A DNA stretch of 5,022 nt from Anaerolineae bacterium (GTDB taxonomy: Bacteria; Chloroflexota; Anaerolineae; 4572-78; J111). Below are positions 4,551-5,022 of the stretch, piece by piece (positions within the stretch are counted from its first letter, which is position 1; the number at the start of each line of letters is the position of its first letter). The DNA lies in contig JAGRCC010000429.1 in NCBI GenBank assembly GCA_020433785.1, positions 1-5,022 of the forward strand, written 5' to 3'. The translations under genes and the position numbers were made by a program. The notes beneath the pieces were generated by a model, which did not search any database, was not told the DNA's origin, and worked only from the letters and a program-made list of their open reading frames with translations.

Positions 4551-5022
4551 ATGTATTATCGACCTCAAGAAAAGCGGCGCTCTCCTTTTTTAACATTCAT
4601 CTTATATGTGCTAATGTTGGCCATGATGGCTGTGCTGGCTTTCTTGCTCGGGATTTACGTCGGCTACTTCAACGTCAAAACGACCACTTTGGCTGAACGC
4701 TATGCGCCTACTCCCACCCCCACACGCTCGGCTCTGCTGTATATTGCCGATGGCGACACCTATTTTGTTGAAGGCAAATTGGACAAAGCCATCGAAGCCT
4801 ACAACGAGGCCATCCGCATCGATCCCACTAACGACGTGCCTTACATTCGCCAATCGCGCATTTTGGTCTACACCCGCGATACCGGCGCGGCCCTGGCCCA
4901 GGCTGAACAAGCGGTTCGGCTTAATCCCACCAGCCCGGAGAACCTGGCCTATTACTGCCGCGCCCTCGATTGGGAGGCTCAATACAGTGCCGCCTATGAT
5001 GCCTGCTCCTGCGCCAGTGAGC
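4551..5022 (+). CDS. Membrane-anchored TPR-repeat protein, 5' part
   Basis: From ATG 4551 the frame is open for 157 codons to the right edge, so the C-terminus is missing. The protein starts MYYRPQEKRRSPFL, a basic cytoplasmic N-terminus, followed by one hydrophobic helix (about 13-39). A Pro-Thr linker (APTPTPTR, 52-59) precedes tetratricopeptide repeats: ALLYIADGDTYFVEGKLDKA with IEAYNEAIRIDP (about 61-92), a second with AALAQAEQAVRLNP (about 95-126), and the start of a third (ENLAYYCRALDWEAQYSAAY, 130-149). The Gly-x-Leu-x-x-A-I-x-x-Y-x-x-A-I-x-x-x-P spacing is typical of TPRs. By the positive-inside rule, the repeats should lie outside the cytoplasmic membrane, where TPRs usually scaffold protein contacts. 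Only a weak GGA (4541-4543) precedes the start by 7 bases; internal ATGs would cut the membrane helix. The partner and function are unknown. Many such Chloroflexota proteins are uncharacterised. Confidence 0.82.
   Translation, partial: MYYRPQEKRRSPFLTFILYVLMLAMMAVLAFLLGIYVGYFNVKTTTLAERYAPTPTPTRSALLYIADGDTYFVEGKLDKAIEAYNEAIRIDPTNDVPYIRQSRILVYTRDTGAALAQAEQAVRLNPTSPENLAYYCRALDWEAQYSAAYDACSCASE

Noticed and set aside
4611..4982. 123-codon open frame on the minus strand
   Set aside because: It lies wholly within the TPR gene on the other strand, whose product has clear TPR spacing and a membrane anchor; the antisense peptide has no family resemblance.

Overview
The window is bacterial chromosomal DNA carrying six protein genes, two of them cut by the window edges. 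It most resembles a member of the Chloroflexota (Anaerolineae-like). The hints are small DUF4126/DUF4190/DUF4013 membrane proteins, a RecN with a D-Q-G-I-G-G stretch after Walker B, a Pro-Thr linker in a TPR membrane protein, and palindrome-rich intergenic DNA. This assignment is an inference from style, with no marker gene to confirm it.

Left part (1-1118, minus strand): a three-gene run read right to left, DUF4126 membrane protein -> DUF4190 membrane protein -> DinB-like four-helix-bundle protein (cut at the left edge). Both junctions are the one-base stop/start overlap TAATG, so the three are almost certainly one translationally coupled operon. Only the first gene has a Shine-Dalgarno sequence, and a sigma70-like promoter lies upstream of it (1205-1233).

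Intergenic 1119-1460: this holds the operon promoter and leader, a ~127-bp MITE-like palindromic element (1264-1390) with TA at both ends, and an imperfect hairpin (1407-1443) just past the stop of the next gene.

Middle (1461-2132, minus strand): a DUF4013 membrane protein. The 469-base gap 2133-2601 has strong divergent promoters: one on the minus strand (2341-2369) for DUF4013 and one or two on the plus strand (2410-2452) for recN. The predicted recN leader holds a two-part hairpin (2470-2527) and two GTAA-N5-TTAC dyads, a good candidate region for control of a DNA repair gene.

Right part (2602-5022, plus strand): a complete recN (DNA double-strand break repair ATPase) and, 164 bases downstream, the 5' part of a TPR protein anchored by one N-terminal membrane helix. 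The gap between them contains a long imperfect hairpin and short palindromes.

No RNA gene, CRISPR array or transposase was seen. No clearly new multi-gene system is visible. The most interesting items are the small mobile-element-like repeat, the recN leader and the coupled operon of uncharacterised membrane proteins with a DinB-like protein.
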